Counted from the stretch's first letter, positions 16,520-25,172 are shown. The stretch: DNA of 37,352 nt from Acidobacterium sp. (GCA_027315385.1 DAHUYD010000117.1:1-37352), one strand, 5' to 3'. The notes: generated by a model not told the origin, from the sequence alone. Made by a program: numbers and translations.

Positions 16520-16646
16520 AACACTTAATGGTCATTGCTTCGGAATGGGTACCTGCCGCACAGTCTAATGCAGTCACCATCGCAGCACGGTTCCACGGAT
16601 TTGGGAGCGGATGGCTGTGCAGCGAATCCTGAGGAGAAGATACAAA

Positions 16647-16808
16647 ATGAAACAGCTTATGAAGAACCTTCTGAACGATGAGTCCGGTCAGGACCTGATT
16701 GAGTATGCTCTGATCGCGGCTCTCATCGCCCTGGCAGCAGTTGGCGCGATGCAGACTGTGGGCAGCAAGATAAGCAACACCTTCAACTCCGTCGGCGCCG
16801 ACATTTAA
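16647..16808 (+). CDS. flp: Flp-type major pilin (type IVc)
   Basis: A 53-residue prepilin. The leader MKQLMKNLLNDESG ends in the Gly cut by the prepilin peptidase, and the mature chain begins QDLIEYALIAALIAL with the invariant Glu at +5 followed by Tyr, the Flp signature. The mature protein is 39 residues with one hydrophobic helix, then a short polar tail (SNTFNSVGADI). It polymerises into the Tad pilus used for adhesion and biofilm formation. ATG at 16647 is chosen because GAGGAG lies ten bases upstream and the leader length is normal; an in-frame upstream ATG at 16611 would add basic residues with no support. First gene of the rightward tad operon. Confidence 0.92.
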   Translation: MKQLMKNLLNDESGQDLIEYALIAALIALAAVGAMQTVGSKISNTFNSVGADI

Positions 16809-16826
16809 CTCATTGCCTGAGCCGCT

Positions 16827-16853
16827 GGCAGCCGGAAAATGCTTTCGGCTGCC
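16827..16853 (+). terminator. Hairpin after flp with competing alternative stem
   Basis: GGCAGCCG/CGGCTGCC (16827-16834 and 16846-16853) form a perfect stem extended inward by a G-U and two A-U pairs. A second, mutually exclusive stem is GCTGGCAG/CTGCCAGC (16824-16831 and 16857-16864). It starts 19 bases after the flp stop and lacks a U-tract, so it may stabilise or partly terminate the abundant pilin mRNA. Confidence 0.45.
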
Positions 16854-17077
16854 GGACTGCCAGCATTCAGGACATGACCGCCGCGGGAAAGCCTGCGGCC
16901 AGGACACCGGATTCGGGTGCCCCGGCTCGCTCGGGATCTCATGAATACGCCATTGTCTGCTGCGATTGTCTCTCGGCGCAGAATGCGAGGGTAGCTGTGA
17001 CAATTGGGACATTGTTCACCGGGATCGACTGCAAACCGTCGGCGATTGCCGGCGCGGACGGCGAAGCGGGCAGCCGG

Positions 17078-17260
17078 ATGCGTTGTTTCACCCGCGCTGT
17101 GGCCGCTTTTGCGATGAGCGAAGACGGCCAGGATCTGGTGGAATACGGCCTCCTGGCGGCGCTGATAGCCTTGGTGGGCCTGGCGTCGTTTACTACCTTC
17201 TCCGGTTCCGTCACAACCAAAATAGTTAACGAATTCAATACCTTGGGGAACTATCTGTAG
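17078..17260 (+). CDS. Second Flp-type pilin
   Basis: A 60-residue prepilin. The leader MRCFTRAVAAFAMSEDG precedes the cleavage Gly, and the mature part begins QDLVEYGLLAALIALVGL with Glu at +5. The mature protein is 43 residues, slightly longer than the first Flp, ending EFNTLGNYL. The frame stays open upstream to 16874, but that part (Cys- and Gly-rich, low similarity to anything) does not look coding and would bury the leader, so ATG 17078 is preferred although its ribosome site is weak. Weak translation would suit a minor pilin. It shares the QDL[IV]EY core with the first Flp, so duplication followed by divergence is likely. Confidence 0.82.
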   Translation: MRCFTRAVAAFAMSEDGQDLVEYGLLAALIALVGLASFTTFSGSVTTKIVNEFNTLGNYL

Positions 17261-17564
17261 CCACAAGGGATAGAAATCGCTGGATTTTACAACTCGCCGA
17301 TGGCAACATCGAAGGCAGTATCCCGGTAGACGGTAAATAGAAGGGAACTGGCCTTCACCGGTTTTAACCGGATGCATGCGCTTGCGGTAACTGTGTTTAC
17401 GAGCATTTGCGGCTCCCGACAGTGAACCGCCGGCAACGGAGCACCCTGGAAACATGTGCCCGGCTGTCTGGCGCCCCCAGCCAGGGAACCGGCGGGTGCC
17501 CGGTGCGATATTTGGGTGGACCAGCGCGAGATTCGCGATGGGAACACCGATTGGGGATCTCGGA
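17261..17564 (+). other. 304-bp gap between second flp and prepilin peptidase gene
   Basis: No gene is convincing here. CCGGTTTTAACCGG at 17358-17371 is a perfect palindrome able to form a short hairpin. The reading frame of the peptidase is open from 17454, but the added residues are Pro/Arg-rich and unlike the family N-terminus. An internal promoter for the assembly genes could lie here, separating them from pilin expression; I cannot identify one. Confidence 0.35.
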
Positions 17565-18107
17565 ATGTTGAAACTGAATGCCGAGTTGCTGTTTCTGGCC
17601 ATGGCGGTGGTCTGCGCTCTCCTGGGTGCGATCTTCGACGTCCGGAGCCGCCGGATTCCCAATTTCATCACCCTCCCCGGCATCCTCATCGGACTTTGTC
17701 TGCATTTGATCCTGGGCGGCTGGCATCAGCTGGGCCTCGCTGCTCTGGCCTGTCTGATCTGCGGGTCCATTTTTCTCGTTTTCTGGCTGGCGGGCGGTAT
17801 GGGCGCCGGCGATGTGAAGTTGATGGCTGCGGTCGGCTGCCTGGCGGGCATGCCAGGCGTCACCTACCTGCTGATCTCCACGGCGCTGGCCGGTGGACTC
17901 ATGGCGATTGCCCTTGCTCTGTGGCGAGGACGCCTCAGGGACACATTCATGAATATGGGCGCGCTCGCCATCCACCACCGTTTCGAAGGTCTCAAGCCCC
18001 ATCCCAGTCTGAACGTCGCCAATGCCTGGACGCTGCGTCTTCCGTATGGGCTGGCCATTGCGGCAGGGAGCGCGGTAACGCTCTGCCTGCTGGTGGTGCA
18101 GAGGTAA
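17565..18107 (+). CDS. cpaA: Prepilin peptidase, CpaA/TadV type
   Basis: A 180-residue inner-membrane aspartic protease (peptidase family A24) without the N-terminal methylase domain of PilD, as usual in Tad systems. The two catalytic Asp are visible: D25 in GAIFDVRSRRIPN and D83 in GGMGAGDVKL (the GxGD motif). There are about five to six helices. It cleaves the leaders of Flp pilins and TadE-like pseudopilins at the Gly before the QDL[IV]EY-type segment. ATG at 17565 has GGGGA seven bases upstream and starts just before the first helix; ATG 17538 or GTG-like starts further up are less likely. Followed after 6 bp by cpaB. Confidence 0.87.
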   Translation: MLKLNAELLFLAMAVVCALLGAIFDVRSRRIPNFITLPGILIGLCLHLILGGWHQLGLAALACLICGSIFLVFWLAGGMGAGDVKLMAAVGCLAGMPGVTYLLISTALAGGLMAIALALWRGRLRDTFMNMGALAIHHRFEGLKPHPSLNVANAWTLRLPYGLAIAAGSAVTLCLLVVQR

Positions 18108-18113
18108 ATCGCT

Positions 18114-18920
18114 ATGGCACGACGCATCGTTATCGCTCTCGTTGTGGCGCTCGGTATCACGCTCTCCGTTCTTTACGTCGCGTGGCGCAAGATGTCGACC
18201 AACAACAAGCCTCTGGTTGTGCCGCCGATCGAGTACGTATCGACGACGCACCCTATGAATCCCGGAGAGACGCTGCAGGCTCAGGATCTGACCCTGGTGA
18301 ACTGGCCGCGGAGCAATCCCCTCAACGGAGCTTTTGTCCACGTTCAGGATGTGGTGGGCCGCTCGCTGCTGTATCCGGTAACTCAGGGGCAGCCGATTCT
18401 CGACCAGCAGCTGGCCGCGTTAGGTTCCGGTATCGGGCTGACCGGCAAAATTCCCCAGGGGATGCGCGCCATCGCGCTGCGCTCGGACCAGGTGGTGGGC
18501 GTCGACGGCTTCATGATGCCGGGAACCCGTGTCGATGTGCTCGTCACCTACCACCAGGATGGCTCGTCGCAGCCCATTACGGCAACGGTTCTCGAGAATG
18601 TGGAGGTTCTTGCGGCCGGGCATCAGACGCAACCCGATCCGACCGGGAAGCCGGCGGATGTGGATGTGGTAACCCTGCTGCTCTCGCCTCAGGACGCGGA
18701 AAAGGCGGTTCTGGCCGCGGCCCAGGGCAACATCCACTTCGTGCTCCGGAACGGCCGGGACGATCTCAATGCAAAGACGATGCCCATGGATGTGGGCGAG
18801 CTTTCCGGAGGTCCTCCGCACCACGCTATGGCCCGCCGCGCCGCGGCGCCGCTGAAGCCCAAGCCGTGGGTGGTCGAAACCTGGATGGGGACTCAACGCA
18901 CGACGGATAGTTTTCACTGA
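18114..18920 (+). CDS. cpaB: Flp pilus assembly protein CpaB/RcpC
   Basis: A 268-residue protein with one N-terminal helix (VIALVVALGITLSVLYVAW) and a periplasmic part. It has an SAF-like domain: VSTTHPMNPGETLQAQDLTLVNWP, then VVGRSLLYPVTQGQPIL, and the RcpC/CpaB segment IPQGMRAIALRSDQVVGVDGFMMPGTRVDVLVTY, which is highly characteristic. The C-terminal 30 residues are His/Arg/Pro-rich. CpaB is thought to stabilise or gate the secretin. The start ATG lies 6 bp after cpaA, with GAGG (overlapping the cpaA end) nine bases upstream. The stop overlaps the ribosome site of cpaC. Confidence 0.9.
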   Translation: MARRIVIALVVALGITLSVLYVAWRKMSTNNKPLVVPPIEYVSTTHPMNPGETLQAQDLTLVNWPRSNPLNGAFVHVQDVVGRSLLYPVTQGQPILDQQLAALGSGIGLTGKIPQGMRAIALRSDQVVGVDGFMMPGTRVDVLVTYHQDGSSQPITATVLENVEVLAAGHQTQPDPTGKPADVDVVTLLLSPQDAEKAVLAAAQGNIHFVLRNGRDDLNAKTMPMDVGELSGGPPHHAMARRAAAPLKPKPWVVETWMGTQRTTDSFH

Positions 18921-18928
18921 GGCTAGCG

Positions 18929-20503
18929 ATGACCAGGCGATACGTAAAATTCGGGAGTTTGGCGCTCATTGCGGCAGGGCTGGGCGCTGCGGCGACCCCT
19001 GGTGCATCTGCACAGGCCAAGGTTCCCGAGCAGGCGGCGGCGCCCGCGCGGGCCGGTGCTGTCGTCCAGCCCGGCGCTGTCGTCCAGCCCGGCGCGGCCC
19101 CAAGGTCCGCTCTCCCTGCGCGGCCCGGCCCTCCGGCGCAGCCTGAAGTATCGGTGCCCGTGTTGCGCGCCACGGCCGGCACGGCTCTGATCGGCAATTC
19201 TCTGCGCCTGCCTGTGGGCAGGTCCATGTTTATCAATACGAGCAAGCGGCTGCTCCGCATCTACGTCAGCAATCCGGACGTGCTGAGCTCCATGACTTCG
19301 ACGCCCTATCAGATTGTGGTGACGGCCAAGGCGCCCGGGGTCACCAGTCTGATCCTCTGGGATGAAACGGGCCGCACGCAGTCCTGGCAAATCTCGGCGG
19401 ACCTGGATATTTCCGACCTGCGCCAGGCACTCCACGCGGCACTCCCGATGGAGGATCTCCACGTCGAAGGCAGGGGCGATCAGGTGGTATTGACGGGGAT
19501 CGCATCGTCGCCCGCGGTGATGGATCAGGCGGTCAAACTCGCAACCCTGTATTCGAAATCGGTGGCGAACTCCATGCAGCTGGCGGCGCAGCACGCGGCC
19601 CAGGTGCGGCTGAAGGTGCGCGTGGTCGAAATCGATCGCTCCCGCGCCGAGCAGCTCGGTTTCAACTTCTTTGGCACTGGCAAAAACACATTTGCCACCC
19701 AGACCGGGCAGTACCCGGCGGTGAGCGTTCTGCAAACCACCACCACGACGTCGAGCAGCACCACCAGCAGCGCCGGCAGTCCCGCGCAGGGCCTGCTGTC
19801 AGTGAGCCAGTTGCTGAATTTGTTCTATTACAACAATGCGCTGGGTGTGGGCGCTGCGATCCAGGCCCTGATCAACAAGCAGATCCTGCAGATCCTCGCC
19901 GAGCCGACCATCACGGCGGTCAGCGGTCAAACCGCCTCGTTCCTCTCCGGCGGCGAGTTTCCGTTTCCGGTCGTGCAGGGCGCCTCCAGCGGGTTCACTT
20001 CGGTCACAATTCAGTTCCGTAAATACGGCGTTCAGCTGAACTTCACGCCCAATGTGCTGCCTGACGGGACCATTCAGCTCAAGGTCGCTCCTCAGGTAAG
20101 CGCCCTCGATTACACCAATGCCGTAACGATCTCGGGCTATACGATCCCCGCGCTGTCCACGCGCAGCGCGGATACGGAAGTCGAGCTGAAGAGCGGCCAG
20201 AGCTTTGTGATCTCGGGCCTGCTGGATAACCGCACAACCGATCTGCTCCAGAAGATTCCGGGGATCGGGAACATTCCTGTTCTCGGCAAGCTGTTTCAGT
20301 CGAAGACTTCCACGCATTCGGTCGATGAGCTGGCTGTGATTGTGACGCCCACGCTGGTGAATCCGCTGGCCGAAAATCCGCCGACGCAGCAGCCGAAGAT
20401 GGTGGTGCCGTTCCTCAACGATCAGCAATTCGATAAAAAGTTGGGCGGTATTGTCCCGAAAGGCGATACCCCGCAGGTGCCCTCGCAGACGCCGCCGCAG
20501 TAA
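18929..20503 (+). CDS. cpaC: Tad pilus secretin CpaC/RcpA
   Basis: A 524-residue outer-membrane secretin. A signal peptide (SLALIAAGLGAAATPGASAQA) is followed by an Ala/Pro-rich linker with a duplicated GAVVQP unit, then the N-terminal secretin/BON-like domain (LPVGRSMFINTSKRLLRIYVSNPDVL; LHVEGRGDQVVLTGIASS). The pore domain runs from about 220 (QVRLKVRVVEIDRS) to about 460, with the typical ILAEPTITAVSGQTASFLSGGE, VQLNFTPNVLPDGTIQLKVAPQVS and GQSFVISGLLDN strands and the LPxLxxLF-like IPGIGNIPVLGKLFQSK ending. It is the channel through which the Flp pilus leaves the cell. ATG at 18929 follows cpaB by 8 bp with GAGG six bases upstream. Confidence 0.93.
   Translation: MTRRYVKFGSLALIAAGLGAAATPGASAQAKVPEQAAAPARAGAVVQPGAVVQPGAAPRSALPARPGPPAQPEVSVPVLRATAGTALIGNSLRLPVGRSMFINTSKRLLRIYVSNPDVLSSMTSTPYQIVVTAKAPGVTSLILWDETGRTQSWQISADLDISDLRQALHAALPMEDLHVEGRGDQVVLTGIASSPAVMDQAVKLATLYSKSVANSMQLAAQHAAQVRLKVRVVEIDRSRAEQLGFNFFGTGKNTFATQTGQYPAVSVLQTTTTTSSSTTSSAGSPAQGLLSVSQLLNLFYYNNALGVGAAIQALINKQILQILAEPTITAVSGQTASFLSGGEFPFPVVQGASSGFTSVTIQFRKYGVQLNFTPNVLPDGTIQLKVAPQVSALDYTNAVTISGYTIPALSTRSADTEVELKSGQSFVISGLLDNRTTDLLQKIPGIGNIPVLGKLFQSKTSTHSVDELAVIVTPTLVNPLAENPPTQQPKMVVPFLNDQQFDKKLGGIVPKGDTPQVPSQTPPQ
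19054..19089 (+). repeat. Two tandem 18-bp units in the secretin linker
   Basis: CGGTGCTGTCGTCCAGCC at 19054-19071 and CGGCGCTGTCGTCCAGCC at 19072-19089 differ at one base. Each encodes six residues (GAVVQP), so copy-number change would keep frame and only alter linker length. Confidence 0.75.
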
Positions 20504-20518
20504 ACGGAAGGATCGACC

Positions 20519-21757
20519 ATGATACAGATGACCGGCAATTCGCGAACGCTGACGGTGGCCCTGCTGACGGTGGCCGTCGACCGCGACCTGACCGATCGCA
20601 TCGTCCAGGCCGCCGCCCAGTTTTCCTGGTCGCTCACCCACGAAGCTCTGGATGAATACCTCTCCGCCGCGCGCCGGCCCGCGATGTCCCAGGAGACCAA
20701 GTCCGCGGACGCGGTGCTCGCGATCATCGACTTCGACCGCGACGCCCGGGGCGCGATGGACACGGTCGCGTACCTCAATCAGTTGTTCTTTGGCCGGTTC
20801 TTCGCGGCAGCTCTCTCCGGGCGCAGCGATCCGGATCTGCTGTTGGCGGCCATGCGCGCGGGCTGCAACGAATTTTTGCGCAAACCGATCGATCCGCGGC
20901 AGCTGGCCGACACCTTCGACCGCCAGGAGAAACAGTGGGCGGCCACCATGGGGCGTACGCGCGCGTCCGGCCACATCATCTCCTTTTTCGGCGCCAAAGG
21001 AGGTGTGGGCACGACGATGGTCGGAGTTACGCTGGCCTACTTCCTCGTGAACCTGCACAAGAAGCGCGTCCTGCTCATCGATAATCACCCCGAATTCGGG
21101 CACGTCTGCCTCTACCTCGGCCTCGACGGCACGCGCTACCACTTCGACGAGCTGATCCGAAACGTCACGCGCCTGGACTCGGCGCTGCTGCGCGGCTTTA
21201 TCGCCAAACATGCCAGTGGTCTCGAAGTTCTGGCGTCGCCGGAAGCGCATGACCCGTCGCGGACGATCGATCCGGATGCCCTTGAGCGCACGCTCGAGTT
21301 CCTCCGCGGCGAATACGATTACGTGATCCTCGACTGCCAGACTTCTCTGGAAGAAGCCAATCTGGCCGTCATGGATTGTTCCGATCAGATCTATCTGGTT
21401 GCCACCCCCGATCTTGGCTCCATCCGCGATCTGTCCCGCTATATCGATGGGCTGAGCCGCAACGAATCGACCTCTGCCCGCCTGCATGTCGTCATCAACC
21501 GCTATTCCTCTCATGGAGCGGTTTCCATCGAACAGATCGAAAAGGCGATCCGCGTCCCGGTGGAAGTTCGTTTGCCCAACGCGTACAACGAATGCCTGCG
21601 CGCTATTAATATTGGAGAGCCGGTCGCCCCCGACAAGAAGTCCGACTTCGCCTCCCAGTTTTCCCGGTGGGCGGCCATTCTTACCGGCGCGGTCGAGGAG
21701 CAGCCTCAGCCGGCCCGCAAGAGCTTTTCCCTGTTTGGACAGAAGAGGACTAGCTAG
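20519..21757 (+). CDS. cpaE: CpaE/TadZ pilus-localisation ATPase
   Basis: A 412-residue MinD/ParA-superfamily protein. Residues about 1-135 form a receiver-like domain ending in the [13 protein letters not shown] segment of such folds, although I see no clear phosphoacceptor acidic pocket. The ATPase domain starts with [13 protein letters not shown] (158-168), a deviant Walker A with signature Lys and Thr in place of the usual second Lys, which is common in TadZ. Further motifs are [11 protein letters not shown] and YDYVILDCQ. TadZ proteins are thought to place the Tad machine, often at a pole. The ribosome site GGAAGG precedes ATG 20519 by about seven bases. The gene lies between secretin and CpaF. 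Confidence 0.9.
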   Translation: MIQMTGNSRTLTVALLTVAVDRDLTDRIVQAAAQFSWSLTHEALDEYLSAARRPAMSQETKSADAVLAIIDFDRDARGAMDTVAYLNQLFFGRFFAAALSGRSDPDLLLAAMRAGCNEFLRKPIDPRQLADTFDRQEKQWAATMGRTRASGHIISFFGAKGGVGTTMVGVTLAYFLVNLHKKRVLLIDNHPEFGHVCLYLGLDGTRYHFDELIRNVTRLDSALLRGFIAKHASGLEVLASPEAHDPSRTIDPDALERTLEFLRGEYDYVILDCQTSLEEANLAVMDCSDQIYLVATPDLGSIRDLSRYIDGLSRNESTSARLHVVINRYSSHGAVSIEQIEKAIRVPVEVRLPNAYNECLRAINIGEPVAPDKKSDFASQFSRWAAILTGAVEEQPQPARKSFSLFGQKRTS

Positions 21758-21759
21758 CC

Positions 21760-23139
21760 ATGGCCGACCTGAATCTGAATCTCACGCCACGCGCTGATCC
21801 CGCAGCGGTTCGTACAACCGGGTCAGGCCTGCGCACCGGTCAGGGCGCACCCCGTCTGTTGCGGGAAAAGGAGCAGCAGGAGCTCAAGTCCGCGGTTCAC
21901 CATGAGCTCATCGAGCGCCTGGATCTGGAAAAGCTCGCCGAGGCCCAGGAAACCCGCACCGGCCAGCAACAGCTGTTCACCCTCATCCAGCAGATCATCG
22001 GCGAGCAGGGTGTGCCGCTTAGCTCCGTGGAGCGCGATCGTCTGGCCCAGGAAGTCCTGGACGAGGTATTCGGCCTTGGCCCGCTCGAGCCGCTGCTGAA
22101 AGACGACACCATTAATGACATTCTCGTAAACACCTACAACAGTGTGTACGTCGAGCGGCGCGGCATCCTGCAGCGGACGAATGTTACGTTCAAGGACAAT
22201 CGGCACCTGCTTCAGATCATCGACAAGATCGTCTCCGCCGTCGGCAGGCGCGTCGATGAATCGACTCCGATGGTCGACGCCCGCCTGAAAGACGGATCGC
22301 GCGTCAACGCCATCATTCCTCCCCTCGCAATCGACGGTCCCATTCTCTCGATCCGCCGATTCGGCAGCTCCCCGCTCACCGCCGAGAAGCTGGTGCTCAA
22401 TAAGGCCCTCACCCATCCCATGCTGGAGACGCTGCGTGCGGCGGTGGCGGCCCGCCTGAACATTGTCATTTCGGGAGGCACGGGCGCCGGCAAGACCACG
22501 CTCCTGAACGCCCTGTCGAGCTTTATTTCCGACCGCGAGCGCATCGTCACCATTGAAGATTCGGCCGAATTGCAGCTGCGCCAGGAGCACGTCGTTCGGC
22601 TGGAGACCCGCCCGCCCAACGTGGAAGGCAAAGGCGCCATCCGCCAGCGGGAGCTGGTGATCAACGCCCTCCGTATGCGCCCGGACCGCATCGTCCTCGG
22701 CGAGTGCCGCGGCGAGGAAGCCATGGACATGCTCCAGGCCATGAACACCGGCCACGATGGCTCGCTCACCACGATTCACGCGAATACGCCCCGGGATGCC
22801 CTCTCCCGTCTCGAAACAATGTGCATGATGGGCGACATTCGGCTCCCGGAAAAAGCCATTCGGGCGCAGATTTCGGGAGCGGTCAACATTATCATTCAGG
22901 TGGCCCGCATGAGCGACGGCTCGCGCCGCATCACGCATATCTCCGAACTTACGGGCTCCTACAGCGACGTCATCAGCATGCAGGATCTGTTCGTCTTCGA
23001 AAAAGCGGGTATTGGCGAGGGCGGACGAGTGAAGGGAAGATTCCGTTCCACCGGGATCCAGCCCCGTTTCGCAGAGCGCCTGACGGCGGCGGGCATCGCG
23101 CTGCCGGCCGGCATCATGGACCATTCCATGGAAATATAA
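21760..23139 (+). CDS. cpaF: Tad pilus assembly ATPase CpaF/TadA
   Basis: A 459-residue GspE/VirB11-family hexameric ATPase that powers pilus extension (and retraction in some species). The N-terminal domain includes the Tad-typical [19 protein letters not shown]. Walker A is GGTGAGKTT (239-247), the Asp box [12 protein letters not shown], the [17 protein letters not shown] segment and Walker [19 protein letters not shown], then the His box [11 protein letters not shown]; all are complete. The ATG lies 2 bp after the cpaE stop, so translation is probably coupled. It is followed by tadB after 12 bp. Confidence 0.95.
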   Translation: MADLNLNLTPRADPAAVRTTGSGLRTGQGAPRLLREKEQQELKSAVHHELIERLDLEKLAEAQETRTGQQQLFTLIQQIIGEQGVPLSSVERDRLAQEVLDEVFGLGPLEPLLKDDTINDILVNTYNSVYVERRGILQRTNVTFKDNRHLLQIIDKIVSAVGRRVDESTPMVDARLKDGSRVNAIIPPLAIDGPILSIRRFGSSPLTAEKLVLNKALTHPMLETLRAAVAARLNIVISGGTGAGKTTLLNALSSFISDRERIVTIEDSAELQLRQEHVVRLETRPPNVEGKGAIRQRELVINALRMRPDRIVLGECRGEEAMDMLQAMNTGHDGSLTTIHANTPRDALSRLETMCMMGDIRLPEKAIRAQISGAVNIIIQVARMSDGSRRITHISELTGSYSDVISMQDLFVFEKAGIGEGGRVKGRFRSTGIQPRFAERLTAAGIALPAGIMDHSMEI

Positions 23140-23151
23140 GGCGAGATCGCG

Positions 23152-24123
23152 ATGATGCTGCTGGCCCTCCTTTGCACTCTGGTCTTCGTCATCTGCTTCG
23201 GCCTTCTCATCGTGGCTATGACGCCGTCGACCGAGATGAAGGCCTTCCAGACCCGGCTCGACGCGATTGCCGCCCGCGCCTCGGTGGGCGAAGCACCCAG
23301 CGAGGCGATGCAGTTGCTGCGCAAGCAGGTGGTCACCCGCTTCGGGCTCATCGAGCGGCTGCTCAGTCACTATGCGCCAATGCAGCGGCTCCGCAACTTC
23401 GTTGCCCAGTCCGGGGTAAAGGCGGATCCCAACCTGATCATCGTGCAGACCCTGGTCCTGCTGGGCGCGGGGTATGTGGGCGTAATGTTCTTTATACGTA
23501 TCCCCTTGCTGGGGCTCGCTGGAGCCCTGGTGTTGGGAACTCTGCCCATGGTGCGCATCTGGTGGGCACGCCGGCGCCGAGTAAAGACATTCGAGGATGC
23601 CCTGGCCCATGCCATCGACATGATGGCTCGCGCGCTGCGCGCCGGCCACTCCATCGCGGGCGCCTTTGAACTGGTGTCTCAGGGCGCGCCGGAACCCGCC
23701 AAGACCGAGTTCGCGGAAGTTTTTCGCCAGCAGAACTACGGCATTCCGCTGCGAGATGCTCTGATGCAAATGCTCGATCGCGTCCCCTCCCAGGATCTTC
23801 GCGTGGTCGTGACCGGCATCATCGTTCAGCGTGAAACCGGCGGTAATCTCGTGGACATCCTCGACCGAACGGTGTTCGTTATACGCGAGCGGCAGCGTAT
23901 CCGCGGAGATATCCGTATTCAGACCGCTCAGGGCCGCCTCACCGGCTGGATCCTGACACTGCTCCCGGTAGCCATGCTCCTGCTCATCAACCTGATGGAT
24001 CCCGGCTACTCGAGCGGGCTGCTCCACGATCCAACCGGCCAGAAAATGATGTACGCCGGCGGCGCCATGATCGTTCTGGGCGGTTTCATCATCAACCGCA
24101 TTATCAATTCAATCGACGTATAG
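23152..24123 (+). CDS. tadB: Tad inner-membrane platform protein TadB
   Basis: A 323-residue GspF/T2SSF-domain protein. There is an N-terminal helix (LLALLCTLVFVICFGLLIVAM), a pair of central helices around 95-140, the T2SSF domain (FEDALAHAIDMMARALRAGHSIAGAFELVSQ; LDRVPSQDLRVVVTGIIVQRETGGNLVDIL) and two C-terminal helices. With TadC it forms the platform on which CpaF acts. Two adjacent ATGs open the frame. It is separated from tadC by 8 bp, with the tadC ribosome site overlapping its stop. Length and domain order are normal for TadB. Confidence 0.92.
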   Translation: MMLLALLCTLVFVICFGLLIVAMTPSTEMKAFQTRLDAIAARASVGEAPSEAMQLLRKQVVTRFGLIERLLSHYAPMQRLRNFVAQSGVKADPNLIIVQTLVLLGAGYVGVMFFIRIPLLGLAGALVLGTLPMVRIWWARRRRVKTFEDALAHAIDMMARALRAGHSIAGAFELVSQGAPEPAKTEFAEVFRQQNYGIPLRDALMQMLDRVPSQDLRVVVTGIIVQRETGGNLVDILDRTVFVIRERQRIRGDIRIQTAQGRLTGWILTLLPVAMLLLINLMDPGYSSGLLHDPTGQKMMYAGGAMIVLGGFIINRIINSIDV

Positions 24124-24131
24124 GAGCCGGG

Positions 24132-25028
24132 ATGACTGTCCAGATTGCTTTCTTCATTGCGCTGGCGATTGCCATCCTGCTGGGGGTAGCGCTGGTCTCC
24201 GCTCCCTGGCTGCTGCGGCCCTCCGACGAAGCGCGCCGCCTGCTCGACGTGGTGACCAGCAAGCGGCCCGACAAGCGCACCATTCGCGGCAAGGAAATCG
24301 CCATGGAGCGGGTTCTTGCCGTGGCTCGCAGCTTTCGCGCGCGCCTCGGACTTTCCGAAGACGAAAAACTTCGCCAGCGTTTCGTCAGCGCCGGCCTGAA
24401 GGGTGGCAGTAAGCTCGACGTCTATTTCATAGCGCGTTTCATGATGCCGATGACCGGCATAGTCGCCGGCACGTTCATTCCTCAGAACACGCTTTTCTGG
24501 TGCCTCGCGCTCGCCGCCCTCGGCTATCTGCTTCCCGATATCTGGCTGACCCGCGCCGTCAAGAACCGGCAGAAGAGAATCCGGAAGGGGATCCCGGACG
24601 CGATCGACCTTCTGGTGATCTGCGTGGAGGCGGGACTCGGCCTCGATCAGGCCATGCTGCGCGTGGGCCAGGAGCTGACGATCAGCTATCCGGAACTCAA
24701 TGAGGAGTTCACGCAGATTCACCTCGAGCAGCGCGCCGGCAAGGCCCGCCTGGATGCGTGGCAGGGATTGGCGGACCGCACCAAGTTGCCCGAATTCACT
24801 GCCCTCGTCACCATGCTGCAGCAGACCGACCGCTTTGGAACTCCCATCGTGCGCGCGCTCAGCCGGTATTCGGAAGAGATCCGTATCGATCGGCGGCATC
24901 GCGCCGAGGAGGCCGCCGCGAAAACCAAGGTGAAGATTTTATTTCCACTGGTGATGTTTATCTTTCCCTGTCTCTTTATCGTGCTGCTGGGACCTGCCGT
25001 ACTCAGCATCATGAGAAACTTCCACTAA
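24132..25028 (+). CDS. tadC: Tad inner-membrane platform protein TadC
   Basis: A 298-residue paralogue of TadB with a T2SSF domain (RIRKGIPDAIDLLVICVEAGLGLDQAMLRVGQEL; LQQTDRFGTPIVRALSRYSEEIRIDRRHRAEEAAAKTKVK), the latter being the classic TadC signature before the last helix. There are N-terminal and central helices around residues 5-25 and 100-140. Start ATG 24132 has GGAG about six bases upstream, overlapping the tadB stop. It is the last canonical tad gene in the rightward operon. No tadD (TPR lipoprotein) gene follows. Confidence 0.92.
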   Translation: MTVQIAFFIALAIAILLGVALVSAPWLLRPSDEARRLLDVVTSKRPDKRTIRGKEIAMERVLAVARSFRARLGLSEDEKLRQRFVSAGLKGGSKLDVYFIARFMMPMTGIVAGTFIPQNTLFWCLALAALGYLLPDIWLTRAVKNRQKRIRKGIPDAIDLLVICVEAGLGLDQAMLRVGQELTISYPELNEEFTQIHLEQRAGKARLDAWQGLADRTKLPEFTALVTMLQQTDRFGTPIVRALSRYSEEIRIDRRHRAEEAAAKTKVKILFPLVMFIFPCLFIVLLGPAVLSIMRNFH

Positions 25029-25040
25029 CCCACCAACCGC

Positions 25041-25060
25041 CGCCCCCCATGCGGGAGGCG
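25041..25060 (+). other. Hairpin between tadC and the microprotein ribosome site
   Basis: CGCC (25041-25044) pairs with GGCG (25057-25060) and CCC (25046-25048) with GGG (25053-25055), around a short ATGC-type loop. It ends four bases before the AGGAG ribosome site (25065-25069). It could slow tadC readthrough or shield the next start. Confidence 0.35.
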
Positions 25061-25076
25061 CGAAAGGAGACCCCCT

Positions 25077-25172
25077 GTGACACAAGGCCATCTTGTCCAG
25101 ATCGCGGCGATCGTCGGTGCCGTCATCCTCCTCGCCATCATCATCATGCGCAGGAAGAGACGGAACGCCTAA
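25077..25172 (+). CDS. 31-residue single-helix membrane microprotein
   Basis: GTG 25077 to TAA 25172. The protein starts MTQGHLVQIAAIVGAV, continues with an all-hydrophobic ILLAIIIM and ends RRKRRNA. It therefore has a polar N-terminus, one helix of about 17 residues and a strongly basic tail, predicting tail-inside insertion. The ribosome site AAAGGAG lies seven bases before the GTG, among the best in the window. It sits 48 bp after tadC on the same strand, so it is probably the next gene of the tad operon. No known family is recognised. It may be a platform accessory or a small membrane regulator. The start, frame and composition all favour a real gene, but its shortness means that only conservation or peptide data can confirm it. 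Confidence 0.6.
   Translation: MTQGHLVQIAAIVGAVILLAIIIMRRKRRNA

Larger units (their letters stand above)
16168..16646. promoter_or_regulatory. 479-bp divergent region between the membrane-protein gene and flp
   Basis: No gene is supported. The region must carry promoters for the leftward membrane protein and the rightward tad operon. A TTGACG box at 16344-16349 is the best -35-like element on the plus strand, but no good -10 lies 16-18 bases after it. Downstream is the cluster of hairpins described separately (16373-16519). The flp ribosome site GAGGAG is at 16631-16636. Confidence 0.45.

Noticed and set aside
16413..16560. c-di-GMP-I (GEMM) riboswitch upstream of flp
   Set aside because: Expected for a pilus operon, but the conserved CAGGGCAAACC, GACGCAAAGCC and GGTAGCGGGGTTACC-type segments are absent.
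16874..17077. Upstream extension of the second Flp pilin
   Set aside because: Would put 68 residues before the prepilin leader; composition is unlike the family and the cleavage leader would be internal.
21823..24027. 734-codon minus-strand frame opposite cpaF and tadB
   Set aside because: Both plus-strand genes have complete catalytic motifs and normal spacing; the antisense product has no recognisable fold.
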